A stretch of DNA of 64,000 nt, taken from contig JACSVZ010000016.1 of NCBI GenBank assembly GCA_014706295.1, forward strand, positions 5,065,168-5,129,167. The letters run 5' to 3'. This document shows positions 38,501 to 52,988 of the stretch, piece after piece. The notes under the pieces were generated by a model. It saw only the letters and a program-made list of their open reading frames with translations. It had not been told where the DNA came from and made no database searches. Position 1 is the stretch's first letter. Each line of letters opens with the position of its first letter. Position numbers and translations under genes: made by a program. Origin of the DNA: Lycocorax pyrrhopterus obiensis. Its lineage: Eukaryota > Chordata > Aves > Passeriformes > Paradisaeidae.

Positions 38501-41500
38501 GAGCTGCTAGCACAGCCTTGCCATGGTGGGGCGATACAAATGATTCTCTGGTGCCAAGGAGAACTAAACTGAAAAATGTATTTATTTTTCACTGATCACA
38601 GGGGTCTGTTGCTAACATGGAAAGACTTGGTGTGTGGAACATCAGTGGAGCACTTTTGTGTGGTGTTCCAACACAAAATGCTTGTTTTAGGGACAGATTA
38701 TATGATTTGGGATTGAAGAGTTGTCTCCTCACATTTTCACTTCAGACGGTCATTCCTCTCCTCCTCATCTATCAATACTGCACGTGCTTGGTCAGCAGAA
38801 AACGGGTGAAAGCCCCACTAACAGAGACCTCAACCCTTGTTCCCCTTCCTTATGGTGGGGAACACCATATACAGTACTCCAAAACCCTGTAATGCTCAGC
38901 CCGTGGTCACTGTGATGCACTGACTGTCACAAAATCTGCTCCATGCACAGACACACTGGGACACCGACCTGGCACCAGGAGTGCCTCTCTGACAAAACGT
39001 GTGAAGAGCCCATGTGCTTAGATAATGCAATTACCTGCATGAAAAGATGGGGCACATTTTTACATGAACAAGAAAGAAAATCTTATTTGAGTCATCTAAA
39101 ATTTAATAGGCTGCGAACATGGCTAAAGCAAAAGATAACTCTCTCATGCAAAAGCCTTCTCATAAACAGTCTGTAATTACACTTGCTGCTGCTGTTTGGT
39201 TGATGGCACAGGCTTTATTAAGTGCAAGAGCTGTTTTTCTGCAAGGAAGCTTACTGGAGAGTGGATTAAAACAAGCATGATCACATCCTGACATGCATAA
39301 AATGCTGATTGTCTCACTTGCCCTATATGCCAAGTGCTTACTCTTGCAAGGTATTTGGAGCTGTCAACGCCAGCTGAACTCAGAGAGGCAGAGAGGTGCT
39401 CAGCACATCTTAAAAAGCCCTTGGCACCGAGAGCAGGCCTCAGACACACTTGATGTTTGCCAATAAAACATACCACGGGAATGATGGCAATTACAGAGCA
39501 ACTATTTGTGTGAGCATTACTGGAACTCCATACCCTCCTTCAGAGAAAGGACGCTGGCAAGACCGAAGGGAGATGCAGAAGAGCTACAGCTCTGGCTCAG
39601 AGGCTGGAAACCTGCCTGACCCTGACAGACTAAATAAAGGGAACCTGTGGCTCATTGCATTCAAAATACAACATGAAAACAAGACCATTTAAAGAGCCAA
39701 ATGGAGACACTGAGAATGCCAGAATGGTTATACCTTGAAGCTCTGCAATGCATTCTGCCGTAGCCCTCAGCTGTGTATGTTTGGGTGTGTTCAACACCTC
39801 CTTCAGCTGGGGCATTAAAAGGACAGGGCATACCAGGGCACACTCATTGGGGCATTATTCAACATTCTGCTTTAGCACTGTTCTTCCAAGCAAGGCCCTA
39901 AACACTGCCTTGTTCGCTGTACTTTCACCAAGCCCAGCTATGAAGACAGAACACTTAATTTTTATTGGGTTTTTTTAAGTGGCAAGATGGTATCAGAACA
40001 CTTCAAAGCAGCACAGAATTTATTTCCACAACAAAGATACCAAATGCTCATCCAGGCTGCCCTTTTTTTTTTTTTAAATGGTAAAAACAAATAACCCGAA
40101 AGTTGTGCTTCCCTCTCCTTATTCTTGCAGAAACTGGATCATTTTGGCTGAAACTTACAAGAAAAACAAAGCAAAACAAAACAAAAACCACTACAAGTAT
40201 TTCCTTACCTTGGAAGGAAAATAACCCTGACTGGAAAATGAACCTAATGGTTCCACTTTGGCAAAATGATGAGCAATTGGTAAGAAAAGAATCCAACAGT
40301 GAGAAGCATGGGGCAACCATTATCTATCCCCAAGGCTGTTAAAGAATGAGTTTAGTGCTAAGTGAGTGTGTGGAGAGGGAATTCCTCAAAGCAAAGAAGG
40401 ATCTTCATCACCTGAGAGATACAGGCGTAACAAAAACCTCTGAATGGCAGCAATTCAGATGAGATGAGATTCTTCTTTTTTTAACCATCAGGGAAGTAGA
40501 TATGAGAGCAGCCCATTCAGGGATGTGTTAAAATTTCCATTTCTTGAAGTCGTAGAATCCCCAGCAGACAGACAACTAAAAATACATTGGTTCCAGCAGA
40601 TACTGGGAGATCAGTGCCAGAATCTTCCAGTGCAGTGGCCAGAGCTGTGTAGGATGGTGGGCTACAGAATTCCTTCTGCCCCCAAATGTTCCTCTTCATA
40701 CAGTGAACACACTGAGTTACCGTGACTGTCTTGTCAAGTGCATGAGATTTTTTTGTTCTGAAACCTATGCCTATTGCTTTTTGGGTAGTTGGAGGTCTCT
40801 AAATCATTTTTCTCCTTTTAGTGTGGACACCAAACCTCTCGTTTTCCTGGGAGCGATGCTATGACAGCGGCTGATCCACACAAGACAAGGGTGCACCAGA
40901 GATTGCCTACCAAGCCTTCAGAGCAGTTCTAGTGAGTATGAGCTCAGTATGTGCTTAAACTGTGCACTCAACACCCATTGGCTTCCCAAAATTTTGTCCG
41001 TGCCTCTGGAATCACAGACAGACACACAGCAGTTATTCTGCAAAACTTCCTGGTGTCCCACAGCTCCTGTTTCAGTACTAACCAGAGCAGAAGACCAAAA
41101 CCTTGCAATCTGTTTTCCAATTTGATTACCATAATTTCTGCCTCTTCTGGCTTCCTTTTGCTGGAGGTTAGCACCATCTCTTATATTTTACCTTTTTTTG
41201 GCAATGTTTACAGATTCTTCACCTTTTGTTCTAATTCAGAACCATTCCTGATGCCTTAGAGCTCATGTGGTTTTTAACTGCATGCCTAAAATACATCTGT
41301 AATTCCTTGCTGGATTTTCAGTATTCTTGAGCTCCAAGGCCTTCATGCCTCTCTAACCACTCCTTATCAATTTATTCCACCTCTGATTCCCATGTGCCGG
41401 TTGCCAATTTTTTCCCGTTGCTCCTTATTGTGAAGCTGACAAGGAGCACAGCAAAACTGACACAGCGAGGCACAGAGATGCTGCAGGAACAGCTCAAAAT

Positions 41501-42597
41501 TGACAAGTGACAGCGGAACAAGTGGCAGTGACCAGGTTTTCTCCCTGAGATCTGATTTCACGTTCAGTGTTCCTTGAGATGAAATAGGAATAAACAGGTA
41601 TTTTGGTTTTACTCCTTTCTGTGATCTCTGGTATAGAAATATGACTAGTTTAGACCCACTACTCAGAGGAATCTCAGTTTTGCTGGGATCATTTGATAGA
41701 CATTAGGCTTGTACTTATTTCCTAAAGCTAAAGCAACAGATATATATTATTGGGGGGAAGGGGAGGACTTCAAGGAAGGCCAGTGGGTCTGAGAAAATCT
41801 GACTGAATGTGATGGTAGAGAGGAACCAGGCAGACACAGCAGCAGGTCAGTTTTGCTGAGCCACTGAAGGCTCATTAGTATGTCAGGAAAGGTTTGAGGC
41901 TGTGGCCCCAAGCCCTCACTGGGCTGTCAGGGCCAGGGCTGGGGGACCACTTGGGGCAGCTCCCTCTGTGCACAGGAATCTGACCATGGAGACAGCTCAA
42001 GGCCCAGGCCCTTTGTGCTCTACCTGCCTGGGGACACCAGGAAAAATGCAAAGAGGACCTATTTTAGTCACTGCACATAAATAGTAGCCACCCACTGTAA
42101 GCACTGGCTTTGTTCTTCTCTACTCCAGTCCAACACATAAGGCTTCCACAGCAGCCTGACCTTAAATCTCAATTCACTCCCAAATCCCAAGGGAGAGGGA
42201 GCTCTGTGAGAGCTCCTGGAGATGGGTCATTAAATTAACATTTTTGTCTCATTAGCTTTTGAAAGCAGCAGTTACAGCACGAGGGACTTGGCCTGGTGAT
42301 ATACCTACACATGCACAGCATGCTTCTACTAAACCCATTAGACCACATCTGCCTAGAGTACATTTTTCTAGCCAGAACCCATAATATTAATCTCTGCTGT
42401 GTCCTACATCCAAAATCTAATTTTACACTTACTGTATTGGGAGATGCTGCATGAATAAAGGGATATGCCATTCTCACTCCTTTTGCACATGGAGCCACTC
42501 TGGGTCCCACTCCTGCACTGCAGGAATCACAGTCAGTTTGGGGATGGCATGGGGACCCAGAGGACACCAGAAGCCCAAGAGCACTGGTGGGAGCAAG
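35574..42597. other. Intergenic block
   Basis: About 7 kb with no exon, RNA gene or named repeat recognised. It contains poly-T (40064-40076) and A-rich tracts, and AT-rich sequence at about 37380-37620. Open frames here are short and look like chance. Confidence 0.6.
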
Positions 42598-42703
42598 GAT
42601 GGATGGGGCTCTGAGTGAGCTGGTACAGTGGAAGGGTCCCTGCCCATGGCAGAGGGCTTGGAAGTAGATGATCTTCCTTCCAACTCACACTGTGATTCTG
42701 AGA
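42598..42703 (+). mobile_element. CR1 LINE 3'-terminal fragment
   Basis: The plus strand reads GATGGGGCTCTGAGTGAGC, then CAGTGGAAGGGTCCCTGCCC, ATGGCAGAGGGCTTGGAAGT and AGATGATCTTCCTTCCAACT. It ends with a trace of the CR1 terminal ATTCTRTG repeat (TGTGATTCTG). Orientation is opposite to the three long CR1 fragments in the intron. Confidence 0.88.
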
Positions 42704-45700
42704 AACTGTAGAAAAAATGTGCAGAATACACCGTTCTGGATGAATCTGATGAATAAAAGACAAAGCTACCTTGCTCTGCTAATGCTGATGTTTCTATACT
42801 GTTACAAAATTTGATTAACACATCTAATAGGACAGACAGTACCTAGCAGCTGTCAGTAAGTATTTAGCCTCTGGCTGGCTTGCTTATCCTGAAAAGATTA
42901 AAGAAGCTGCAAATGTACTTCACAGCAGAGACAAGGAACTAAACAAGCTTATTAGCCTTTATGAGAATGAACACCAATAAAATGACATGGGAGAGCTTAA
43001 TGCTATTCCTTGAACAAGAAGTCACTATTCTTTATAAACTTAATATTTCCCAAATGCTGAGACAATGTATCTTGGGAAGAACTGTGGGAAGTTCTGAGCA
43101 CCACAGAAGCAGCATTCCCCAGCCACAGGTACCGTGTGTGATGCAGTCTGTGAGAATGGGGCATGAGCGCGGCACGCTTCGCCCCGAGATGGAGAAATGC
43201 CATTCACAGATGCCTATGCTCAACAGCTCCTGAGGTGATGGCACAGAGAACAGGAGTTATTCTCAGGAACCACTATCCCCTGGGTTGTCTAGTGCATATG
43301 TGTCATTAATCTGATGGGGACATTTGGGGCTGCCTCATTTTACTACTGCGCTGATTGTTAGGAGTCAGATTGCTGTTAGCACAAGTTTACTTCTAAACCT
43401 TGCTGCACACGCTGAATCCTAAACTCTCAGGAGTATTTATGCCAAAATTTTGGGCCAGGCAGTGAGAAATATTGTATTCCCCCTACAGCCAGAAGTCAGA
43501 GCAGAGAAATGGAAAGGGATGGAAACCAACCAGCAGGGAATCTAAGTGATTTAATGGATATCTGGCTCTGCCAGGCAGTACCCTACTACAGGTTAAACCT
43601 GGTTTTAAGTGAAAGACTACACATTTAAAGCACCCTGCCTCTACTTAAAGCTTATTACAGCAATCTACAAAATCAGTGGATTGCCTTTTGATTACATCTC
43701 AGAGACTGCAAACATCCCAGAGATGGGGTCTTTCCTCTCCTAAGTATTTGCACAGCATGCAGGACCAGAAGTATCTTTGTCAGGCACTCAGGACCGTAAT
43801 GAAATACAAACAACAGTTACCAGGAGGCAGCTGCTCAGTGCCACTGTTACCTTAGGCAAGTATAACGTTTTGTATTAACTTAAAAGTGACATTGAAAACA
43901 GCTGAATTAACCCAGTATGAGAGGTGTGTATTCCATACTGTGCTGTGCTTCAAGGAATTTGTGAGCTAAACACATTTCTTTCTTACCTACTCATGAAATT
44001 TTGACGTCAGAGTAAAAGAGCATTAAATATTAACTGATTCCTCAGAGGTTTAGAGAGTATTTCTTTCTAAATAGGCAAAAACCCCTACAGTTAAAAATTA
44101 TAGCTGAAATTTTAAAACTCAGCAAGCAACTTCAAGTTACAGTAAATAACTGGAAGACCAGAGCTGATAATAGAATTGTCTTCCCTGGCTTCTGGTCATC
44201 CTCTCTTTCATTGTTTCCCTCTTACTGACACAGTGAATGGTGAGTGACTGGTGGTAGTCAGGTGAGTATAACATGTAGCACCTTAGGAAGAGTAATTTAG
44301 CATTAATTAGCACCACTTTAGATAAAGTTAATGGCCAACATAGTTGTCTGTTAACTAAATGAAACTTGAAATTAGAGTCTAATTATCAAAGGAAGAGTTT
44401 AAAGAGTACCTGAGAGTTTTTCTGGTTTATTTTTTCCCTCTAATTCAGATTAAATCCTAAATCAATAACCAGGTATAGCGCAAGATTGTGTTTTAGTTTT
44501 GCTTTTTGCTTTTTTTAAAAAAATCTTTTACGTAGAGCAAAGTTAAATGCACTGATTTTCCTTTAAGTTTAAATCTGACAAGGAAATACACGCTAGCTGC
44601 ATTTAGCAAAACGATGCCATATTTGTGGAATACTAATTAACAAGCCCCAACCCCAAACAATTCTCTCCCCTCTGTTTAAATAGGCTGGTGCATATCGAAC
44701 TCTGTCATCAGCTATTATTCAAATTGAAATAGGTCAGGTCCCTGAACACCTAGAAATTAGCCTGGAAATTCCCTCAATTAATGAAACCCTGTCTGCCTGA
44801 ATTTATACTGCCTTACCCATAACACTTGGACAATCATAGCTGTAGCATGTAAAATTAATCTCATTCTGTTGCTTTCTGTGGAAGGGCATTTTGATTGCGC
44901 TCTGACCCCTGAGAAAAAGGTTAATACTTGTTCATTCTCCTGCACAGTTTGCTCAGCAGACATGCAGCTACTGCAGTCCAGCTCACTGGAGGCAGCAGTC
45001 CCAGGGCCTGAAGAACTGGACAGAATCCACAGTTCCCCCCAGTGCATGTCCTCAGAGCAAGATGCTTACCCTGGTTTGATAAGACACTGGGGTAAAGCAG
45101 CACCTTATTTTCTTACACTCTATCTATTGACACAGAAATTTTCATATTTAATTTACTTTAAAAAAAACTATTCTTTTTTCAAAAACTCCCTCAGTTACGT
45201 AAAACTATGAGTTGTTCTCTCACCTTCTTCCCTTTCCCCTGTGTGCACACAGGATTTGTCCTGGAGCACCGCACTGTGCTGCAGGGTGCCATCGCCCCTG
45301 GCTTTTACAGGCAATTCCACCCAACCAGATGTTTACCTCTCCAGGAGTTTGCTCCAGGCTTTCCATAAGTTTGAACTTTGCTGTGCTGGGTGTGAAGAGT
45401 TGGGCCACTCACTCTCAGTGATGCTGTTTGTAACCAGCTCTTACCCTGTAACAGATACGTGCTCTAGAAACTGAGAATGAATTAAGTGATTGCTCTTCAT
45501 TAAATAAAATGCTGCCAGCTTCAACAATAATGTAATTGTCACAGTGATTAAAAACAAACAAAAAAGGCACAATGCAAGTAGCTGAAGTTCAGGGGTGGAT
45601 TAAGTTAAGGTTGTGCATAACACCAACGTCCCTGGTCCTGTTTTTCATTGTGTGGTCTTCAACCACATGGAAGAAAATGCTAATTTGCACTTACTGCCAA

Positions 45701-48700
45701 CGTTCTCATCCCATAGCTAGGGTAAAATAAAGTCATATGTAAAAAAAAACGTACAGGGACAGGGAAGGATTTTGTTGAAATACTGGGCTAGGATCAGAGA
45801 AATCCACCTTACTCTCAGCCTGTACAGGGTGTGCTTTCCCACCAGGGGAGTGAAGGGCACAGCTCTGCCTGCAGCCTCCCTCACCTGTACTGAGCTGCCT
45901 TGGCCCCAGACTGGCTCTGCCACAGACTGCAAAGGGGACTTTGGCCAAGGCTTTCTGCCTGCTGCTCCCTCACTCATCAAGTCTCCCACCATGCCCCCTT
46001 CTTCTGACCTTACCCCTTCTGTTCCCAAAGTTTTACACTACAGATACTGTCTCTGTCCTTGTGCTGGCACACTCCTTCTTCCAACACACTCCTGAAATGG
46101 AATTTTTACCCTCAGGCCCCAATTCAATCATGTTCTGCCAAAATCTGGTGTTGAAGATAACTGCTGCAGAAAATTATCAAAGTGCTCAGTCTTCAAGGAA
46201 GACTCAGTTCTTCTCACAAGAAAGAAACTTGTCCTTTCCTTTCTTTTCTAAATTTTTGAAAGCCTTTATTTTATCTAAGTGAACTTAGATTAAAAATGAG
46301 TTTATATATAGATATGGACATGAATATATACTTGTATATATAAATATAATGGCCCTAAGGGACCCATCAGACATGAGCTGAGAACAAACCTTGAATGGTT
46401 TAAGATGTTTCTGCTGGTCAGGATCCAGCTGAAACAAAGTGTACTCATCTGGTGTGAAACAAGCTAGTTTTAAGTCACCTTCACTGACCAGAGGTGCCCT
46501 TAAATCTCTTTAATGGGGTAGTCAAATAAGCGATGAAGTTAAAAGAGCATGTCTAATTTCCATGCGTAATTACATCAGCCATATATGCAAATTATGGCCT
46601 GAAGGTGTGCCCTTAAAGAGGCAGAAGCAAGAAGAGGATGATGTAGGACTGGAGAGTAACAGGCAGTTTTGGACTCAGACCAGCACAGAGCTCAGCCTTA
46701 TGGCCAGAGCCCCTTATTTTGAAAACAAAGCCTGGTTGTGACACATGAAAACTGCTCTGATCTTGCAGGTTCCAGGGCTCCCTGGTCTCACACCCACGGT
46801 CCCTGCACTCATGGGGATGGGCTGCACAGCTCCCTGTGCACTGTGCTCACGCTGCCCCTCACTGCACAAGTGCTGCTCTCTGCCACATCACCCACTGCTG
46901 CAAGGAGAGCTGATCCCAGGCAGTGCTATTTCTAGACAGGCTGTGCCAGAATAGCAAAAATCCAAGAGTTTAAGAAATGTAGAGCATTTTGCTTAGGAAC
47001 TGTCACTCACTTGAGGCTCACCCTGCCCTGTTCAGCTGCTGTTCCCATCTGTACCCTCTGTTTGGTTTTCTATTCCTATTCTGAAACTGAATTGGTAAGC
47101 AGAAAATTTTAGTTACTGAATAAACTACTGCCAAAAATCTCTGAAGAATACACTGAAAAGGAATGAGGTTGCTGTGTGATAGGCAAAGAACAACTTCCAG
47201 TCCACAGAAACTCAGGCAGAGACAGACTCTCAGCATTATAGCCCGTTGGGGCACGTGCTTGTCCCACAGGAGGTGGGTGCTGCTCCTGTCCAGAAATTAA
47301 ATAGAGTTCTGCTATTTTTAGGAACAACCTCTCAGTGATTGATGGGATCAGCTGCCCCGGAGTCTCTGGAACACAGCACCTACTCCTGCTGTACCTGGCA
47401 CTGAGAGACCAGCAGTGGGTGCCAATTGAGGGGGCTGACACTGTCAACATGACACGAGTCCTAAAGAACACACTCTGTGTAGAAACTGTCCTGCAAGGGC
47501 AGGATTTCTTATGGCTGAGACTCTTGCTCCAGACTGTGTTTTCACTTATTTCACTGCGATGCCTGAAATTGGCTTATTAGGAGCATTCAGCTTATCAGTT
47601 AAATGGATTTTTGAGTAGCTCTTCATCATCTCCCTTCAATATTGTCAGGTTTTGAGGGAAGATGTTTATAAGCCATTATACAGAGATGTCTTTTATGTGC
47701 GATAAAGAGCTCTTTCTCCAAGATCTCTACACTCACACTCCAACATATAATCAGCTTTTACAGCTGTATTAAAGTCTTCAGAATAGGTGGTTGGTTTCTA
47801 CAGTGGGAATCCCTGGTATATCCCTTAATTACACCATTGCTCAATACAAGAGTATAGGAATACATTTAATATAATACATACAACATTTTATCATGAAAAC
47901 TGCAATTACTTTCAATAGAACAACAGTTTCCAGCCAGAAAAGCTGACCTGACTGTTTTTCTCCCGGCAAATGCTGAAACCAGCACATGCTGAAACCAGCA
48001 CTTACACACTGCAATATAGAAGAGAATCTCTCCTCTGACAGGACAAATTATAAAAACTAATGCTTATACTGTAAATAGCTTTAAATGCCATAGGACCTGT
48101 GTGTAAATTAGGGTACCATTAGACTATGCTCATTTACACCAGGCCTCTAACTAGCCTACAACCCTGTATAACTCCAGGATTAATTGCTGGTGCTTTGTTA
48201 GTGAATGGTCTTTTGTTAGTTCTCTCAGCAGGCGTTCTGCCTTTCTGGGTGGATTGCCTCACATGAACCTGATACACCAAGAGTTATGGCGTATCCTGTA
48301 CTCTCCCTGCATGGGAAACAGAGGTTTTAGTTGTCTCTTCTCATTATACCTCAAAGCACACTTCCTTCGTGCTTGTGGGGAACGGAGGAAGAATGACAGC
48401 GGTTTAGTAACAGTGAGCCTTCTACTAATCTTTGCAATCAGATCTTTGGGACTTTGCTGCCATCACAAAGAGCAATCACTTCACACAAGTGAGAAATCAG
48501 CGCAGCTTCAGTTCCTGATAAAGTTCAGTACAGGAACCAGCTAAGCCTGGGCATGCCACATCCATCTTTCTGCTTGGTGCTCTGTTTTGACAACTGCTGT
48601 GTTTGTGTCCCTTCAGATAATATTTGTCTAACACTAACATAATCAATCTAATTTGAGAGTCAAATTTAACATGTCTCAATCTATACCTAGGCTCCATATG

Positions 48701-49173
48701 TTGTGTGCATTCTGGCATGTATTAACACAGCTGAGTGCCGTGAGGCATATTAACGAATCTCATCTGTAATTTGCTACTTGTTTTAAAAGAACTTTGTTGT
48801 AGAAGTTCTGCAGCCAATTCACTACATGCGTGAAGTCAGCAGAACAACTCATTTCCTACTCTAATAAGACTCCAGTCTCTGGTTGGGATGGTTGGTTGCC
48901 AGAAGAAATGGCTTTCTTAAGAATGGAAGCACACAATTGCCTTTCTTAGCTGCTCTATTATTCATTGTCAATCTAATGACCTTGCCATTTGTTTTTTCAG
49001 CGTTGATTCAGAGCTTTCTTTTGCGTTGAAAAGGTCACATGGCCTTCTCTGCTTCCCCTCCCCTCAGATAATTTTCTTGATATTTTTTAACTACTCATTT
49101 TCAGAGCAACTTCACTCACATTTCCACCTCTTCCTTATTTCTCCCCCAAACCTGTGTATTGGCCAGCTTCTCA
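42704..49173. other. Intergenic block
   Basis: About 6.5 kb of mostly AT-leaning DNA with no supported gene. The stretch 46500-46620 is rich in homeodomain/POU-like motifs (GTAATTAC, ATGCAAAT at 46585-46592). An AT-rich run lies at 46300-46350. One exact 16-bp duplication is listed separately. Confidence 0.6.
47970..48001. repeat. Exact 16-bp tandem duplication
   Basis: ATGCTGAAACCAGCAC occurs twice head to tail with no mismatch. The unit is unlike a simple microsatellite and probably a slippage duplication. Confidence 0.92.
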
Positions 49174-49665
49174 ACCAGCATACGCAGATCCAATTCCAGT
49201 GACTCTGGCAAACCCACTCCAAATTGTCTCAGAGTTCACCATACGTTCCCCAAAATTATCAGGTAACTTCTGGAACTCATGTCCATTCAAGGCCCTGCAT
49301 CTTGGAACATGAACAAATCAATTATCCAAAGCTGCTGTGCATACATTAATGGCAGTCTGGAAGGTTTGCATGGTGACCAACACGGTCTCGTCAGGAAGAC
49401 ATGCATCTTCCAACAGTCCAAACCATGCATTTTTAATGAACTTGTAGAAGCTCTTATTTACTCCAGGTATTTTCCTTTTCTCCACAGCTATATTACTTAG
49501 TCTAATAAAAAGGTTCAGGTCTCCCTGCCAAGATTTCTCATAATTACTGACTGTGAGCAAGCTAGCTGCTGTTATCCTTGGCCATTCTGGTGAGACTTGG
49601 GACATAAAGCCATAAATTAGGTCACTTGTCCTCAGCAGACTCTCCATTTCCTTTCCATATTTTTA
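49174..49665 (-). other. Unrecognised open frame, possible coding relic
   Basis: On the minus strand one frame runs open from about 49662 to 49321 (ATG at 49647, 109 codons from there). It then meets a single TGA at 49318-49320 and stays open for another 48 codons to a TGA at 49171-49173. The translation has a mixed, protein-like composition (for example SFYKFIKNAWFGLLEDA and VTMQTFQTAINVCTAALD). I recognise no family, and the flanking codons soon hit more stops. It could be an old pseudogene, a transposon relic or chance; other chance frames in this window are longer. I do not call it a gene. Confidence 0.2.
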
Positions 49666-52600
49666 CTGCACTTCCACAAAAACCCTCAGTATGGAGAAAG
49701 AAGAAAAATAATCTCATACATAGAACTTTTAAAATTCAGGTTAAAAAGGAGGGGAGGGGATAAAGGAGCATTTGAGCATTTTATGCTTCTGCGATTTCTG
49801 GGCACAGATCAGTGAGAGGATTCCCTGATCCGTGTTTATTTTTCCAGGACCTCAATTTAATTTCTCTCTTTGAGTCCACTGCATTTTCACCTATTGTTCT
49901 TGGTCTTCCTTTGGGGTTAACTGAAGTGGTGGTTTTCTACAGCTTAGAAATATTTAATATATTTCAAATATCTATCTCTAAATGAAAGTAGAAATTAAAG
50001 CAGTTGGTTTGCTACAGAAGACAATTCATTTTCTTTTATAGCTTTCCTGGCTGCCCAAGGGTAATACAATCAGGACAGAAATGGTTGTAGTCTTGATAAC
50101 CAGGGTTAATTTTTCTGTTAATTTTGTGACAGTCTTCTGTTACTGCATTTATCTGAAAAAAACCAACCATGAAGTTTTCAATTCAGTCCTGGCACAAACA
50201 GCACAATTCCCTTGGACACTAGTGCATATTGCACCTATTAATATCATGATCTGACCTGAGACTGTATTTTCTCCTTCAGTACCCTTAAACAGCTCTGGGA
50301 ACACGGCAAGGCACTAGATCTTGTTATTAACTCATTCGTACTGAGCCTTCATTTCTGTCATGCTTCAGCCACATTGGGACAATAAAGGATTGTTTTGTCT
50401 ACCTAACTCAAAGCATCAGCTCTTTTTATAGCTTTTAATTTTAACTTAAGTAGGATGCCTCTTGCTAAATACATCTATCTCGGATTTGCTGTCCATGTGG
50501 AGGAAATGAAGCCAAGTTTGTTGAAACGGATCAACTAAATATTACAAATATGCACTCATCTCTACCCTCTCACACACAGAGCAGGCAGCAGCGCTTGCTA
50601 CTGAGACACAGAAAGGAAAAGGATACTTCAAGAGTAAAGTTTTTCCTGACCCACATGAACTTGTTCTGCCTGCCCTAAGTGTGCTGAACTCACTCACAGA
50701 CTTCCCATCAGCATCTGTAATGCCTTTAAGGGAATCACATCTCTAATATATAAAGTTTGCCCCAGTAAAAATGCCAGAAGCCTTCATTTAGCCCCTATCT
50801 AAAAGACTAGAGAATATTCCTGAGACCAGGAAATTAGACATAGACGGACAGAGTCAAAGTTCTTTAAGACAATGCAGATTGCAGAACTTTATTTTTACTG
50901 ACACATTCTGTTCTGACACCAATCTTGATCCTGATACTCACAATGTATCACTGCGAAAATCATCCAGAAGTATAGAGAAATACATTTAAAAAAAATTCCC
51001 TCTTCATAAGGAGTTTGACTCCAGTGCTTCAGTGTATCTCACAAGTACTGAGTACACAAGAGACTTTGGCGTACTATCATTTAGAATGAGGTAGAATAAA
51101 CTGTGAATCCCAAAGCTCCAGTTAATAGAAGCATAAAGAGAAAATTGGCAGGTAGCAGTGAGGCAGTGGGCTGAACGGCTGCCATCAACAAGGCCTATAA
51201 ATAGATTTTTCAAAGACATACACATTTTATTACATACAAACATAATGCATTTTTCCACTTTGGGCTAGTAAGAGATCCTCATTGTTAAGAAACATGGAGA
51301 GCAGCCACTTCAAAAGTTTGTCTCAAGAGCAGATTCAAGCACTGCATTTTCATTCAACTTCCCATGTGCTTCTCACGCCTGTTGTCTTTGCTGCAGAACA
51401 ACACAGAACTGATGTGTGACTCTACCTTCCCCTTGGACACACGCACTCCCATACTACATTTATAAGCACTTTTAAAAGTAAATCTGAAAGTCTCAAGTTT
51501 AGTAGAATCTGTGTGTGAGCAGGGCTAGGTCATGTAGTGCAGCTCCTGCGCAATGCTCACTCTCCACCTTGGCTTTGGCAAAAGCAGCAGCCATCAGTGC
51601 AGGAGAGGCCTGAAAGGGCCATTAGGGAGTACTCTTAACATCCTCCAGAAGAGCAGGACAACTGCAGAACACTTCACTGGGCTTTTCAAAACCACTTGCA
51701 TTTGTCAGACTTCTCTCCAGTGCGATCAACAGCAGTTCTACCACTGCCCCCAGTAACAGCGTAATTAGACCAGTGCTAAGTGCTTTCAAATGCCTAAGAT
51801 GTCCACACACAACTGGTAATGCAGACACAAAATGAAAACTGCTCGTGCAGACACCCACAATGACAACTGCAGATTACATGACCTCAGATTCAGGCACCTT
51901 GCTCATTGAAGCACCACGGAGATGGACTCAAAATGGTGTTCTACTCTCTGTGAAAGTCCAAAACAACCAACCTGGAGCTGGAGTGGATCTATAGGATTAC
52001 CCTCCTAAGCCAGCCTGAGATCCAACTACACTTCATGTCATGTCTTTCCCTGGAATTACTGCTGCCAGCCTAAGTGGGGTAGTACAAAGGTCAAATGCTA
52101 GTAGAAAAAGAATACAGTTTCTGGTCAATCCTGCTCACTATGCAGGATGTCTGATTTCCACCTCTACAGGGCATCTAAGAACCCGGTCTGATGATAATTC
52201 ACTGGAAGACATTTTCTCAAAAAATACTATCTTCAGGATGGAAGCTGCCTCAGGAGAGAAACTTGAAGGCGGTACAGGAGACAAATACAGAAGGCAGGTG
52301 AAAAATGCAATAGCAGGTGGGAAAGAAGCAACAAAGACACACTATTAGAAAAGAAATTAAAAGGGGGAAAGCAGGATTGGCATGCAGCACAAGCAAGGAT
52401 ATGAAGCAGATTCAAACAGGTCTCTTTTTGTTGGTTCTGGTTTGGAAACAAATATGTTGATTTAGTGAGCTTTGGAGGAGGTTTTGTTTGTTCATTTTTA
52501 CCTTTCAGAAATCAACAGCTTTCAACCTTACAGTCTGAGCTAAATTCAAAGGCTTCAGAACACAGGCAATAAAAAATGACATAGAGCAAAGAGAGGAATA

Positions 52601-52988
52601 TTGTGTTGTAAGGCTAAATACACTGTGCAGACAGATATAATTACTCAAGTTTCCATATACCACCAATCTCAGAGCAGCAATATTAAAAGAAAGACAAAAT
52701 GAGTGAACATCACTGAAAAATCTCTGTAGTTACACTTCTGTGCCACACAAAGCCAGAAACCAAAGGGTCAGATGCTTTTGTTTGGAAGTGATGTTGTAAG
52801 CAGGGTTTAAGGCCAGCCACACCTGCCTTCTCCTTTGCTGTACGAGGCAAATAACTGTTCAATCTCCACTGTACATCAACTCACAGCAAAACCACAATCC
52901 AGGCAATAGCCCTGTAGGTTTCCATTACAAAATGGACTATTAGGATTAATGTTTTCAGAGATCATTTTGTTTAAATGCAATTTTGCTT

